A model generated the notes under the pieces. The model made no database searches and had not been told where the DNA came from. It saw only the letters and a list, made by a program, of their open reading frames with translations. Below are positions 37,423-46,076 of a stretch of 64,000 nucleotides of DNA, in pieces. A program made the translations under genes and the position numbers. Each line of letters starts with the position of its first letter. Positions within the stretch are counted from its first letter, which is position 1. Origin of the DNA: Mycobacterium attenuatum (GTDB lineage Bacteria; Actinomycetota; Actinomycetes; Mycobacteriales; Mycobacteriaceae); contig NZ_UPHT01000004.1 of assembly GCF_900566085.1 (NCBI RefSeq), forward strand, positions 1 to 64,000, in the 5' to 3' direction.

Positions 37423-40400
37423 ATGGCGGTCGTCGATGATCTAGCCCACCCCGGAATGGACGCTCCGCCTCCCAGTGAGGACTTCGGCCGTCAACCCCCG
37501 CAGGACCTTGCCGCGGAGCAGTCCGTGCTAGGCGGGATGCTGTTGAGCAAGGACGCCATCGCCGATGTGCTGGAGCGCCTGCGGCCCGGTGATTTTTATC
37601 GTCCCGCCCACCAAAATGTCTACGACGCCATCCTCGACCTGTATGGGCGTGGCGAGCCCGCCGACGCGGTGACGGTCGCCGCAGAATTGGACCGCCGTGG
37701 ACTCCTGCGCCGCATCGGTGGTGCACCTTACCTGCATACCCTGATCTCCACGGTGCCGACGGCCGCCAATGCGGGCTACTACGCCAGCATTGTCGCGGAG
37801 AAGGCGGTGCTGCGCCGGTTGGTGGAGGCGGGCACCCGAGTGGTGCAGTACGGCTATGCCGGTGCCGAGGGCGCCGATGTGGCCGAGGTGGTCGACCGTG
37901 CCCAAGCGGAAATCTACGACGTCGCCAACCGGCGGTTGTCCGAAGACTTTGTGCCGCTTGAGGATCTGCTGCAGCCGACGATGGATGAGATCGATGCGAT
38001 CGCCTCCAACGGCGGCGTCTCGCGCGGTGTGCCGACGGGCTTTACGGAACTGGACGAGGTGACCAACGGCCTGCATCCGGGACAGATGATCATCGTCGCG
38101 GCGCGTCCCGGGGTGGGCAAGGCGCTGGCCTTGGATACGCCGCTACCCACACCGGTCGGCTGGACCACGATGGGAGACGTGGCCGTCGGCGATGAGTTAC
38201 TCGATGCCGACGGCTTGCCGACGCGGGTCGTCGGCGCGACCGGCGTCATGTTGGGCCACCCGTGCTATCAGATCGAATTCTCCGACGGCACAATCATTGT
38301 CGCCGATGCCGAACATCAGTGGCCGACCGGTCATGGGATCCGGACCTCAGCCCAATTGCGTTGTGGGCTGGACGCTGTCGCGGCGGCCGGCTCCGGGCCG
38401 CATGGTGCCGGAGGTCAGCGCACCGCCACACTGACGCCGGTCTTGCAGGTCGTCTCGGTGCGCCGGGTCCCCAGCGTCGCGGTGCGCTGCGTCGAGGTCG
38501 ACAACGCCGCACGGCTGTATTTGGCCGGTCGTGGCATGGTGCCGACGCACAACTCGACACTGGGGCTGGATTTCCTGCGGTCGTGCTCGATCAAGCATCG
38601 ACACGCCAGCATCATTTTCTCGCTGGAGATGAGTAAGTCCGAGATCGTGATGCGGCTGTTGTCGGCCGAGGCGAAAATCAAGCTTGCCGATATGCGCTCG
38701 GGCCGCATGACCGACGACGACTGGACGCGGCTGGCCCGGCGGATGAGCGAAATCAGTGAGGCGCCACTGTATATCGACGACTCGCCGAACATGACCATGA
38801 TGGAGATCCGCGCCAAGGCACGCCGGCTGCGGCAAAAATCCGGTCTGCGTCTGGTCGTGGTCGACTACATGCAGCTGATGACCTCGGGGAAAAAGCACGA
38901 GTCGCGTCAGGTCGAGGTATCGGAGTTCTCGCGCCAGCTCAAGCTGCTCGCCAAAGAGCTCGAGGTTCCGGTGGTCGCGATCAGCCAGCTCAACCGTGGG
39001 CCCGAGCAGCGCACCGACAAAAAGCCGATGTTGTCCGATCTTCGCGAGTCGGGCTGTCTGACGGCCGCTACGCGAATCTTGCGCGCTGATACCGGCGCTG
39101 AGGTCACCTTCGGTGAACTCATGTGCACCGGCGAGCGCCCACTGGTGTGGTCCTTGGATGAGCAGCTGCGCATGGTCGCGCGGCCCATGACCAACGTTTT
39201 CCCGAGTGGGCACAAGGAGGTGTTCCGCCTTCGGCTGGACTCGGGGCGTGAGGTCGAGGCGACCGGCAACCACCCTTTCATGAAGTCCGAAGGCTGGATT
39301 CCGTTGGAACAGTTGAGGATCGGCGATCGGGTGGCAGTACCTCGACGTGTGCCCGAACCGGTTGAGACGCAGCGAATGGACGAGCAGGAGCTGATCTGGC
39401 TGGCCCGCAGTATCGGCGACCGGTCGTGTGGTAAGTGTCAGCCAACCGGTTACGCGCCGGTGGATGAGGCCAACCTCGTGGCGGTGACCGTTTCGGCCGC
39501 GAATTCGGGTGTGATGGCGGTGTGCGACGGCTACGCTGCCGCGCAGGTGCGGCTGCCCTCGACCTCGACGGAGCGGCCGGTGCGCGGCCGAAGAAACCCG
39601 GTTGCGGCCTGGCTCGACGGACTCGGATTGTTCGGCAAGCGCGCTCACGAGCAGTTTGTGCCCGAGGTGGTTTTCCGTGCTCCCAACGACCAGGTCGCGG
39701 TGTTCCTGCGTCATCTGTGGGCGGCGGATGGGCGGATGCGCTGGGATGCCAAGCGCGCGCAGGCGCGCATTTACTATGCGGCTACCAGTCGGCGTCTCGT
39801 CGATGATCTAACTCAATTGCTGCTTCGACTCGGAATTAGTGCGTGTATTAGGCACGTACCGAAGCTTGGCTGCCGCGACTCGTGGCAGCTAGACATCCGC
39901 GGCCCCGAAAATCAGACCAGATTCCTGAACCACGTCGGCGGCCATGGTGCCAATGCGATCGCGGCAAGAGAAGTGCTGAGCCGCCTTGTCGGTATGGCGC
40001 ACACTCCCGATCTGGGCTGGGAGCCGAAACACGTTGAGTTGCAAGTCAACAAGACCATGCTGCGGCGGTTGGCGGCCGCCGTAGGTATTCCGTGGCGTGG
40101 CCCGGCGCTGTGGAGGCGCTCGGCTGGTTGGTCGGGGCTGCATTGTGCGCCAGCGTGGCGCGACGACCCAGACATTCCTGCGCCGGCAACCAGCGACGTA
40201 TCCTGGGACAGGGTTGTCGAGATCACCAGCCTTGGGGAGCATGACGTCTATGACGGAACGGTAAGCGGCACACACAATTTCGTCGCTAACGGCATGAGCG
40301 TGCACAATTCGCTGGAGCAGGATGCTGACGTCGTCATTCTGCTACATCGACCGGACGCATTCGACCGTGACGATCCACGCGGGGGAGAGGCGGATTTTAT

Positions 40401-40488
40401 TCTCGCCAAGCACCGTAACGGGCCGACCAAGACAGTCACCGTGGCTCACCAGCTGCACCTGTCACGTTTTGCCAACATGGCAAGGTGA
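37423..40488 (+). CDS. dnaB: Replicative DNA helicase DnaB with two inteins
   Basis: A 1021-residue precursor. The exteins add up to 459 residues, a normal DnaB: an N-terminal primase-binding domain (QDLAAEQSVLGGMLLSKDAI), the P-loop ARPGVGK-STLGLDFL, the Walker B region VVVDYMQLM, and the C-terminal LEQDADVVILLHRPD. Intein 1 (38122-38553) splits the P-loop between Lys and Ser. Intein 2 (39055-40308) sits in DLRESG-SLEQDAD. Both must splice out for activity, so replication depends on splicing. The ATG has GGAGGAGGTGAT upstream; a LexA-like box lies before it. The mobile element starts 11 bp after the stop. Confidence 0.98.
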   Translation: MAVVDDLAHPGMDAPPPSEDFGRQPPQDLAAEQSVLGGMLLSKDAIADVLERLRPGDFYRPAHQNVYDAILDLYGRGEPADAVTVAAELDRRGLLRRIGGAPYLHTLISTVPTAANAGYYASIVAEKAVLRRLVEAGTRVVQYGYAGAEGADVAEVVDRAQAEIYDVANRRLSEDFVPLEDLLQPTMDEIDAIASNGGVSRGVPTGFTELDEVTNGLHPGQMIIVAARPGVGKALALDTPLPTPVGWTTMGDVAVGDELLDADGLPTRVVGATGVMLGHPCYQIEFSDGTIIVADAEHQWPTGHGIRTSAQLRCGLDAVAAAGSGPHGAGGQRTATLTPVLQVVSVRRVPSVAVRCVEVDNAARLYLAGRGMVPTHNSTLGLDFLRSCSIKHRHASIIFSLEMSKSEIVMRLLSAEAKIKLADMRSGRMTDDDWTRLARRMSEISEAPLYIDDSPNMTMMEIRAKARRLRQKSGLRLVVVDYMQLMTSGKKHESRQVEVSEFSRQLKLLAKELEVPVVAISQLNRGPEQRTDKKPMLSDLRESGCLTAATRILRADTGAEVTFGELMCTGERPLVWSLDEQLRMVARPMTNVFPSGHKEVFRLRLDSGREVEATGNHPFMKSEGWIPLEQLRIGDRVAVPRRVPEPVETQRMDEQELIWLARSIGDRSCGKCQPTGYAPVDEANLVAVTVSAANSGVMAVCDGYAAAQVRLPSTSTERPVRGRRNPVAAWLDGLGLFGKRAHEQFVPEVVFRAPNDQVAVFLRHLWAADGRMRWDAKRAQARIYYAATSRRLVDDLTQLLLRLGISACIRHVPKLGCRDSWQLDIRGPENQTRFLNHVGGHGANAIAAREVLSRLVGMAHTPDLGWEPKHVELQVNKTMLRRLAAAVGIPWRGPALWRRSAGWSGLHCAPAWRDDPDIPAPATSDVSWDRVVEITSLGEHDVYDGTVSGTHNFVANGMSVHNSLEQDADVVILLHRPDAFDRDDPRGGEADFILAKHRNGPTKTVTVAHQLHLSRFANMAR
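38122..38553 (+). other. DnaB intein 1: class 3 mini-intein in the P-loop
   Basis: 144 residues, starting with Ala (ALALDTPLPTPVGW) instead of Cys or Ser and ending THN before Ser+1. The three hallmark residues of class 3 inteins are present: Trp67 in block B (AEHQWPT), Cys123 in block F (VAVRCVEVD) and Thr142 in block G (VPTHN). Splicing would begin at Cys123 rather than at residue 1. There is no endonuclease domain. A related M. smegmatis DnaB intein is reported to be redox-sensitive through its catalytic cysteine; the same control is possible here. Confidence 0.92.
39055..40308 (+). other. DnaB intein 2: large LAGLIDADG-type intein
   Basis: 418 residues, starting with Cys1 (CLTAATRILRADTGAEVTF), with block B at EVEATGNHPFMKSEG and the C-terminus GTHNFVANGMSVHN before Ser+1. 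This is the same site and nearly the same length as the M. tuberculosis DnaB intein. The endonuclease motifs are LIWLARSIGDRS (block C; the usual Gly after the acidic residue is Arg) and FLRHLWAADGRM (block E). Homing activity may therefore be weakened while splicing residues stay intact. Confidence 0.92.
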
Positions 40489-40615
40489 GAACCTACAGGT
40501 GTAGGTTCCCGATTTTGACTTCATAATCCCAGGTTTGGTTTCATGCGCGCTTCATTTATGAAACGAAATCGGGACGACCGGTTGCATTGGCGCGGTTTGG
40601 GGTGACCGTGGTGGT
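40486..40615. repeat. dnaB end hairpin and candidate left end of the Tn7-like element
   Basis: GAACCTACA (40489-40497) and TGTAGGTTC (40500-40508) form a perfect 9-bp inverted repeat directly after the dnaB stop. The right half matches the inverted copy at the far end of the element (GAACCTACA at 57715-57723). Inside are candidate TnsB-site copies: TGGTTTCAT (40536-40544), its inverse ATGAAACGA (40558-40566) and CGGTTTGGG (40593-40601), which resemble the right-end nonamers. A dnaB terminator is the alternative reading for the hairpin. Confidence 0.6.
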
Positions 40616-41362
40616 ATGGCCGGGCTCTTGGTGGATTCCGCCCACGCAGTCGCGGAGATCCGGGACAGGGATACCCTGTCCGAGGTTGCGATCCTATGGG
40701 GTTGTGCGACAACAGATTTCCTGAGTACGGCGATGCCGTGGCGCACGTTCCGCTGGCGTGATGGCCAGCGGCACTATTCCGGTACCTACTGGTCCGCGAC
40801 GAATCGTGACCACGTGATCTATGAATCGCGCCTGGAGTTGGCGCGGCTGTTGCTGGCCGACTACGACACCGCGGTGCTGAATGTGATCGCACAGCCGTTT
40901 CTGTTGCGCGCCAGAGTGAATCGGCGGATGCGCAGGCACATCCCCGACTTCCTTTTGTTCACCGACTCCGTTCCCACGGTGGTCGATGTGAAGCCGCGGC
41001 ACCGGCTTGCAGTGGACAAGGTGCGTTTCACGTTGGACTGGACCCGCGCACTCGTCGAGACACTCGGCTGGCGGTACGAGGTGTGGAGCGGCTCGCCTGA
41101 CGTGCTTGTGCACAATGTCCGTTTTCTGGCGGGCTTCCGCAACCCCGACCGATTCGATCCCCAACTGGTGAAAGAGATTCATCACCAGTCGATTTCGGAC
41201 ACGAACCTGGGCCAGGTCCTCGACCGCGACCTCGGTGAGCCGCCGTGGCGGGTCCGGGCGGCGGTGCTGCACCTGGTGTGGTGTCAGGCCCTGGAAGTCG
41301 ATATCAGTGCGCCGTTGAGCAAGGCCAGCCCTCTGGTGAAAGGAAAGTGTCATGTCCGCTGA
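40616..41362 (+). CDS. tnsA: TnsA-like transposase endonuclease subunit
   Basis: A 248-residue protein with the TnsA_N restriction-endonuclease-like core. The PD-(D/E)xK residues are visible: E70 in VIYESRLELARLL, D111 in RHIPDFLLF and K126 in VVDVKPRHRL. The C-terminal 100 residues would form the helical TnsB/TnsC-contacting part. In Tn7-type elements TnsA cuts the 5' strands at the transposon ends so that insertion is cut-and-paste. The ATG at 40616 is the first good start after the left end. Its 3' end overlaps tnsB by 11 bases. Confidence 0.88.
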   Translation: MAGLLVDSAHAVAEIRDRDTLSEVAILWGCATTDFLSTAMPWRTFRWRDGQRHYSGTYWSATNRDHVIYESRLELARLLLADYDTAVLNVIAQPFLLRARVNRRMRRHIPDFLLFTDSVPTVVDVKPRHRLAVDKVRFTLDWTRALVETLGWRYEVWSGSPDVLVHNVRFLAGFRNPDRFDPQLVKEIHHQSISDTNLGQVLDRDLGEPPWRVRAAVLHLVWCQALEVDISAPLSKASPLVKGKCHVR

Positions 41363-43469
41363 AGGTATTCGGATCGGGGTGGGCACCAGGGTGCTCCACG
41401 ACGGCCAGCTCTGGGAGGTCACCGAGCTGCACCCTGGGCCCGCGGGAACCGAGGTGGTCCTGGGTGCCTACGGCCGCCATAGCGAGGTGGTGCGGATCAG
41501 TCTGCGCGAGCTGCTCGACGGCGATCGGGCCCGCGTGTACGGGGAGGGCTCAGGCCCGAACTCCGATGACCCGCTCGACCCGGCCGACGTGGTGCTGTCG
41601 GCGCTGAGCCGACCGGAACGCGAAGCCCTGCGCCAGCGCGCCGACCACATCCGAGAGGTACTGACCGGATACCACTGCGGCACAGCAGAGTTCGCTCAGC
41701 CCGGTGAACCCCGACCCGGCTATGACCCGGCGTCGCCGCTGACGGCCCGCTACGCCGCGAAGGCCGCCGAACTCGGTGTCTCGATGCGCACGGTGCAAAG
41801 CTGGGCCGCAGACTACCTGGCCTACGGCGAGGCCGGGCTTGCGCGGAGCACGGTGGGCCGGCAGAACCCGACCGGGCGGGTCGATGAGCGGTGGGTGCAG
41901 ACCGCGGTGGAGGTCATGGTCGAACACACCGACCAGTCCCGGCCGTCGCAGGCGATGGTGATCACACGAACCAACGCCCGCGTCATCGCCCGGTTCGGCG
42001 TGGACGTGGTGGCGCTGCCCAGCCGCACCGCTGCGTACCGGATCCTGGCGCAGTTGGAGAACCGGTACCCGCTGTTTCGGCTCTCGACGAAACGCAACCG
42101 CGACATCGCCGCCCGCCCGGGCGGGGTGTACGGAAAGCTTCGGCCGACCCGGCCCGGGGAGTACCTGCTGATGGACACCACCCGCCTGGATGTCTTCGCG
42201 CTGGACCCGTTGACGTTGCGGTGGGTGCAGGCCGAGTTGACCGTGGCGATGGACTGGTACACCCGATGTATCACCGGGCTGCGGCTGACCCCGGTGTCGA
42301 CGAAGTCCGTCGACGCCGCCGCGGTGCTCTACCAGAGCTTCCGGCCCCGCCCGGCCGGCACCGACTGGCCCCGGGAGGCGGTGTGGCCCGAGCACGGGAT
42401 CCCGCGCACCGTGATGGTCGACCGCGCCGCGATGGAGGGACCGATGACCGGGGCCTCAGGCCCGGCGATCGTCCCGGAAACACTGGTCATCGACCACGGC
42501 AAAATCTATATCTCGGATCATCTGACCAGCGTGTGCCGGCGGATGGGTATCTCGATCCAGCCGGCGCGGCTGCGCACCGGCCGCGACAAAGGGCCGGTGG
42601 AGCGGTTCTTCCGTACCCTGCGTGAGGACCTGCTCCAGATCCTGCCTGGCTACAAAGGCCCGGATCTGCATTCCCGCGGTGTCGATCCTGAGGGGGAGGC
42701 GTTCTTCTATCTCGACGAACTGGAGGAACAGATCCGCCAATGGGTCGCCGCGATCTATCACCACCGTCCCCACGCTGGACTGATCGACCCCCACATCCCC
42801 AAGTTGCATCTGTCGCCGGCGGATATGTTCGAACACGGGGTCGCGCGCGCCGGGTACATCGAAGCACCCCGCGATCCCGACCTCGCCTACGAATTCCTCA
42901 AGACGCGATGGCGGCGCATCCAGCACTATGGGGTCGACCTGGACGGCCGCCGCTACAACGGCGCGGCACTGGACCCCTACCGCGGATTGGAAAGCCCCTA
43001 TACCGGAAAGGCTCGCGGGCGCTGGCCGATTCACTACGACCCCGACGACATCACCCGCGCCTACTTCCGCGACCCGCACACCCGCCGCTGGCACACCCTG
43101 ATCTGGGAACACGCCCCCGCCCTGCACATGGCCTTGAGCGAAGACGCGTTGCGCTTCGCCCGACGCAAGGCCGCCGAGAAGTACCGCTACCCCGACGACC
43201 GGCTGGCCATCAACGATCTGCTGGAGCGCTGGAACCTCGGCCTGGGCGCCACCCTGGCCGAACGGCGGATGGCCCTGCGGCTGGCCCGCGAGGAATCCCT
43301 CATCACCCCCGACCCAGATATTCCGCCGGCATCGTCGGACGACGGCGGCGGCGATAGCGGCGACGGTCAGCAGCGGATGGGTCCCGATGCGGCGGCCGTC
43401 GGCGGTGACGATGACGACGATGACGACGGCGATGACGATTTCTACGCCGGCGCGTTCGTGGATGCCTGA
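41352..43469 (+). CDS. tnsB: TnsB-like DDE transposase
   Basis: A 705-residue Mu/Tn7-type transposase. Helical DNA-binding modules (about 70-230, e.g. ELGVSMRTVQSWAADYLAYG) precede the RNase-H core with D275 (LLMDTTRLD), D381 (TLVIDHGKIY) and E417 (KGPVERFFRTL), giving the D-35-E spacing. A Mu-type C-terminal barrel follows (HYGVDLDGRRYNGAALDPYR). The last 50 residues are very acidic, with a run of seven Asp; in Tn7 the TnsB tail contacts TnsC. It would bind the end repeats and join the 3' strands. It overlaps tnsA and tnsC. Confidence 0.93.
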   Translation: MSAEGIRIGVGTRVLHDGQLWEVTELHPGPAGTEVVLGAYGRHSEVVRISLRELLDGDRARVYGEGSGPNSDDPLDPADVVLSALSRPEREALRQRADHIREVLTGYHCGTAEFAQPGEPRPGYDPASPLTARYAAKAAELGVSMRTVQSWAADYLAYGEAGLARSTVGRQNPTGRVDERWVQTAVEVMVEHTDQSRPSQAMVITRTNARVIARFGVDVVALPSRTAAYRILAQLENRYPLFRLSTKRNRDIAARPGGVYGKLRPTRPGEYLLMDTTRLDVFALDPLTLRWVQAELTVAMDWYTRCITGLRLTPVSTKSVDAAAVLYQSFRPRPAGTDWPREAVWPEHGIPRTVMVDRAAMEGPMTGASGPAIVPETLVIDHGKIYISDHLTSVCRRMGISIQPARLRTGRDKGPVERFFRTLREDLLQILPGYKGPDLHSRGVDPEGEAFFYLDELEEQIRQWVAAIYHHRPHAGLIDPHIPKLHLSPADMFEHGVARAGYIEAPRDPDLAYEFLKTRWRRIQHYGVDLDGRRYNGAALDPYRGLESPYTGKARGRWPIHYDPDDITRAYFRDPHTRRWHTLIWEHAPALHMALSEDALRFARRKAAEKYRYPDDRLAINDLLERWNLGLGATLAERRMALRLAREESLITPDPDIPPASSDDGGGDSGDGQQRMGPDAAAVGGDDDDDDDGDDDFYAGAFVDA

Positions 43470-44686
43470 TGGCGCGCACCAAGACCGTCCCCGCGCGGCC
43501 ATCGGCACAGCTGGACAACTTGACCCTGTCCCGCAAGGAGGGATGGCGCGAGTTCGTCACCGCCGCCCCGCGCACTCAGCCCGAACAGCTCACGCGCCGG
43601 GCGCTGGGCAGGCTCAGCGCGCAGGCCCGCGACGACTACGAGACGCGTCGGCGCAAATGGCACGCCAACATCGGGCCGATCAAGACCCCGCAACTGGCCG
43701 CGGTGCACGACGACCTGTGGGACATCGTCGACAGCAACGACCAGGACGGCGACAAACCCAAAAGCGCGGTGGCCATCGACGCCTATCCCGGTCTTGGCAA
43801 GACCACCGCCCTGCTCGACTTCGCCAAAAAGTTCCACCTCCGCGATATCCGCGTCAACGGCGAGTTCACCGACAACGGCGATGAACGCTGGCCGGTGTGC
43901 CGGGTCGGGCTGGCCGGCAACACCGGCATGGTCGCCTTCAACAAAGCCATGCTCGCCTTCTACGCCCACCCCGGTAAGGCCAACGGCAGCACCGCCGACT
44001 TCGCCTACCGCGCCTTGGATTGCGTGCTCAGTTGCCACACCAAACTGCTGATCATCGACGACCTGCATTTCCTGCAGTGGCGCAACACCGCCGGAGTCGC
44101 GATCAGCAACCACTTCAAATACATCGCCAACGAATTCCCCGTCACCTTGATCTATGTCGGTGTGGACCTCGATCAACGGGGCCTGTTCTTCGACGGCCAA
44201 CCCCACACCGACCGCGCGATCGCCCAAACCGCCCGCCGCACCACCAAACTCACCATGGCGCCCTTCGCGGTCGGCACCGAACGGCAACGCCGCCAATGGC
44301 ACCAACTGCTGCTGACCCTCGAGCAACGCGTCGTGCTGGTCGACAAACGACCCGGCATGCTGGCCACCGACCTGGCCGACTACCTGTTCGCCCGCAGCAC
44401 CGGCCACATCGGCTCACTGATGACCCTGATCAACCGCGGCTGCCTGCGCGCCATCCGATCCGGCCGCGAATACCTCGACCGCGACCTGCTCGACGCCGTC
44501 AAAACCGACACCGGATCAGACTGCCGCCGCGCCGAATTCGAGGCCGCCTTCGACAGCGGCACCCTGACCACCGACATCGCCCCCACCCGACAATCCCCGC
44601 GTGCCGCCCCGTGCGCGCCGGCAACCCGCGCCCGTCCCGCCGCCCGCAAGCGGAGCGCCGCACCCATCCGCAAGCGTGCGCCGTGA
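43469..44686 (+). CDS. tnsC: TnsC/TniB-like AAA+ transposition regulator
   Basis: A 405-residue AAA+ ATPase. Walker A is YPGLGKTT (106-113), Walker B is LLIIDDLHFL (Asp197/198), and the sensor region is FPVTLIYVGVDL. It matches the TniB family that couples the transposase to the target-choosing protein. The last 40 residues are Arg/Ala/Pro-rich and basic. Its ATG shares one base with the tnsB stop and its end overlaps tniQ, so the four genes form one tightly coupled operon. Confidence 0.92.
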   Translation: MARTKTVPARPSAQLDNLTLSRKEGWREFVTAAPRTQPEQLTRRALGRLSAQARDDYETRRRKWHANIGPIKTPQLAAVHDDLWDIVDSNDQDGDKPKSAVAIDAYPGLGKTTALLDFAKKFHLRDIRVNGEFTDNGDERWPVCRVGLAGNTGMVAFNKAMLAFYAHPGKANGSTADFAYRALDCVLSCHTKLLIIDDLHFLQWRNTAGVAISNHFKYIANEFPVTLIYVGVDLDQRGLFFDGQPHTDRAIAQTARRTTKLTMAPFAVGTERQRRQWHQLLLTLEQRVVLVDKRPGMLATDLADYLFARSTGHIGSLMTLINRGCLRAIRSGREYLDRDLLDAVKTDTGSDCRRAEFEAAFDSGTLTTDIAPTRQSPRAAPCAPATRARPAARKRSAAPIRKRAP

Positions 44687-45441
44687 CCGGGGTCCGGACC
44701 CTGCCGATCAGGGTCGCGCCGCTGTCCGGTGAGGCGCTGGACTCCTGGCTGGAATACCTCAGCCACCGATTACAGACGACCCACGGCGAGATCCTGACGG
44801 CCGTCGGGCTGAACCGACCCGCCACTACGGCCACCGACCGCAGCCACGTCATGTGGCTGTTCCCTGAGGCCGCCGAACGGATCAGCGCCGCCACCGGGGT
44901 GTCGGTCGGGCAGATCACCGCCATGACCCTCGCCCACTATCCCGCTGCAGCGCGGGTGCTGTCCCTGGGCGTGCAGTTCCCGCGCGGGCGGCCCCGCTAC
45001 TCGCGCTTCTGCCCACACTGTCTGGCCGACGACCGCGGCCGCTGGCAATTGCGATGGCGGCCGGGCTACAGCATCGCCTGCCTGAACCACCGCTGCCTGC
45101 TCCTCGACGCCTGCCCCGCATGCGCAAAACCGCAGCGCGACAGAGTATTCCCCGGCGAACTCCGCGCCTACCCGGGCCGATGCGGGTGCCGCGCCGCCGA
45201 CGGCAGCGGCCGGTTGGCCGCCCGCTGCGGCGCCGACCTGAGCGCCGCCACCACCCTCACCCTCGACGCCGACCACCCCACGCTAGCGCAGCACCGCCGG
45301 CGGCTGCGGCGAGCACCGCCGCCGCGGGTCGTTGCGGCAGCCACCGGGACAGCCGGTCGGGGGTCACGAACACCGCGATCAACGCACTCAACGTCACTCC
45401 GAGCGCCAGGAATGGCAGGGCTTGAACGAAGATGCCGCTGA
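44683..45441 (+). pseudogene. tniQ: TniQ-like target-selection protein, 3' end replaced
   Basis: The first 200 residues are a TniQ domain: VRTLPIRVAPLSGEALDSW at the start, zinc-binding RFCPHCLADD and ACLNHRCLLLDACPACAKP, then CGCRA and DADHPTLAQ. From about 45285 the frame runs antisense through the broken permease gene, so the last 50 residues (Arg/Pro/Ser-rich) are junk. The GTG at 44683 overlaps the tnsC stop. The break looks like a deletion that removed the tniQ tail and the tail of the convergent permease. Some TniQ proteins in other systems are short, so residual function cannot be excluded. Confidence 0.8.
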
Positions 45442-45586
45442 ACACCGTGCCCGCCGTCGACAACGCCGCACTGTCGTACACCGCAGCCCGCAACGTGCTG
45501 CCCAGCAACGCAAATGCCACAACCGCCGCGACGAGCACGGGCATCGACGCCGACTCCGGCAGTCGGACGGTCCTCACTGCGGCCAC
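45257..45586 (-). pseudogene. Truncated zinc-associated permease (UPF0718 family)
   Basis: The first 100 residues parallel the intact permease at 50566: VFSGIFVQALPFLALGVTLS matches VFCGVFVQALPFLAFGVVIS and RLSRWLPQRPAAAVLAAAAG matches RLARWLPRRTGVAILTAGVG. Homology stops after GGAAL, where the intact copy continues PGCECGS; only AWGGRRRG and a stop follow. The junction lies at about 45280-45285 and runs into tniQ. GTG start at 45586. The Zur-box-like site at 45664 lies upstream, so this second copy was probably zinc-regulated before it broke. Confidence 0.8.
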
Positions 45587-45663
45587 CCGGCCATTGTGTC
45601 AGCCGATCCCGGGATCGCATCCCTGGCGGTGGCGCGTGCCTGATGGAACGCGACCAGATCTCT

Positions 45664-45683
45664 AATGAAAATAATTTCCAATT
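45664..45683. promoter_or_regulatory. Zur-box-like palindrome (permease remnant / His-rich gene)
   Basis: AATGAAAATAATTTCCAATT resembles the mycobacterial Zur box TGAAAATGATTTTCA. It lies between the broken permease gene and the His-rich gene at 45744 and could serve both directions. In GC-rich surroundings the AT-rich palindrome stands out. Confidence 0.75.
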
Positions 45684-45743
45684 CTATGGGACGCTATCGC
45701 GGTCATCTGGTTAGGCTCGAAGCAACCAACTTTTGGAGGAACG

Positions 45744-46001
45744 ATGACACCTGCGGAACACGTCGATCCGGTTGACCACGAGCATCTACCGGGTGACGGC
45801 CACGAGACCGTCAAGCATGGCGACCACGTCGACCACATCCACGACGGTGAGCGGCACCCTGAGGCGAAGATCCACTCCGATCACGGCGCGGCGCACACCG
45901 AGGACGACGGATGTGAGACGGTGCAGCACGGCGACCACGTCGACCATGTGCACGACGGTCACCGACACTTCCAGCACGGCGACCACGTACACGAGCACTG
46001 A
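45744..46001 (+). CDS. Small histidine-rich zinc-binding protein
   Basis: An 85-residue protein with 22 histidines and many Asp residues. Three imperfect units are visible: HGDHVDHIHDG, HGDHVDHVHDG and HGDHVHEH. There is no signal peptide or membrane segment, so it is probably cytosolic. TTTGGAGGAACG precedes the ATG. A Zur-box-like site lies 60 bases upstream. It should bind several zinc or other transition-metal ions as a buffer or chaperone. This is inferred from composition and context, not from a named family. Confidence 0.8.
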   Translation: MTPAEHVDPVDHEHLPGDGHETVKHGDHVDHIHDGERHPEAKIHSDHGAAHTEDDGCETVQHGDHVDHVHDGHRHFQHGDHVHEH

Positions 46002-46076
46002 CCGCGGATCACGGCTGCGGGTAGCGCCGGTGTAACCCAGGTTTCAGTCCCCGCTAGTCGGCTTGAGGTCGGGGTA

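Noticed and set aside
38347..39714. Minus-strand frame of 455 codons across dnaB
   Set aside because: Antisense to dnaB exteins and inteins, whose motifs are all intact.
40489..40508. GAACCTACA-GG-TGTAGGTTC read only as the dnaB terminator
   Set aside because: It may well act as one, but the matching inverted copy at 57715 and the nonamer repeats favour a transposon end. Kept as an alternative.
42456..43508. Long minus-strand open frame (350 codons) across tnsB
   Set aside because: It is antisense to a transposase with intact DDE residues and family domains; the sequence is low-complexity Val/Gly/Arg-rich, typical of high-GC shadow frames.
43442..44407. Minus-strand frame of 321 codons across tnsC
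   Set aside because: Antisense to an AAA+ protein with intact Walker motifs; no domain of its own.
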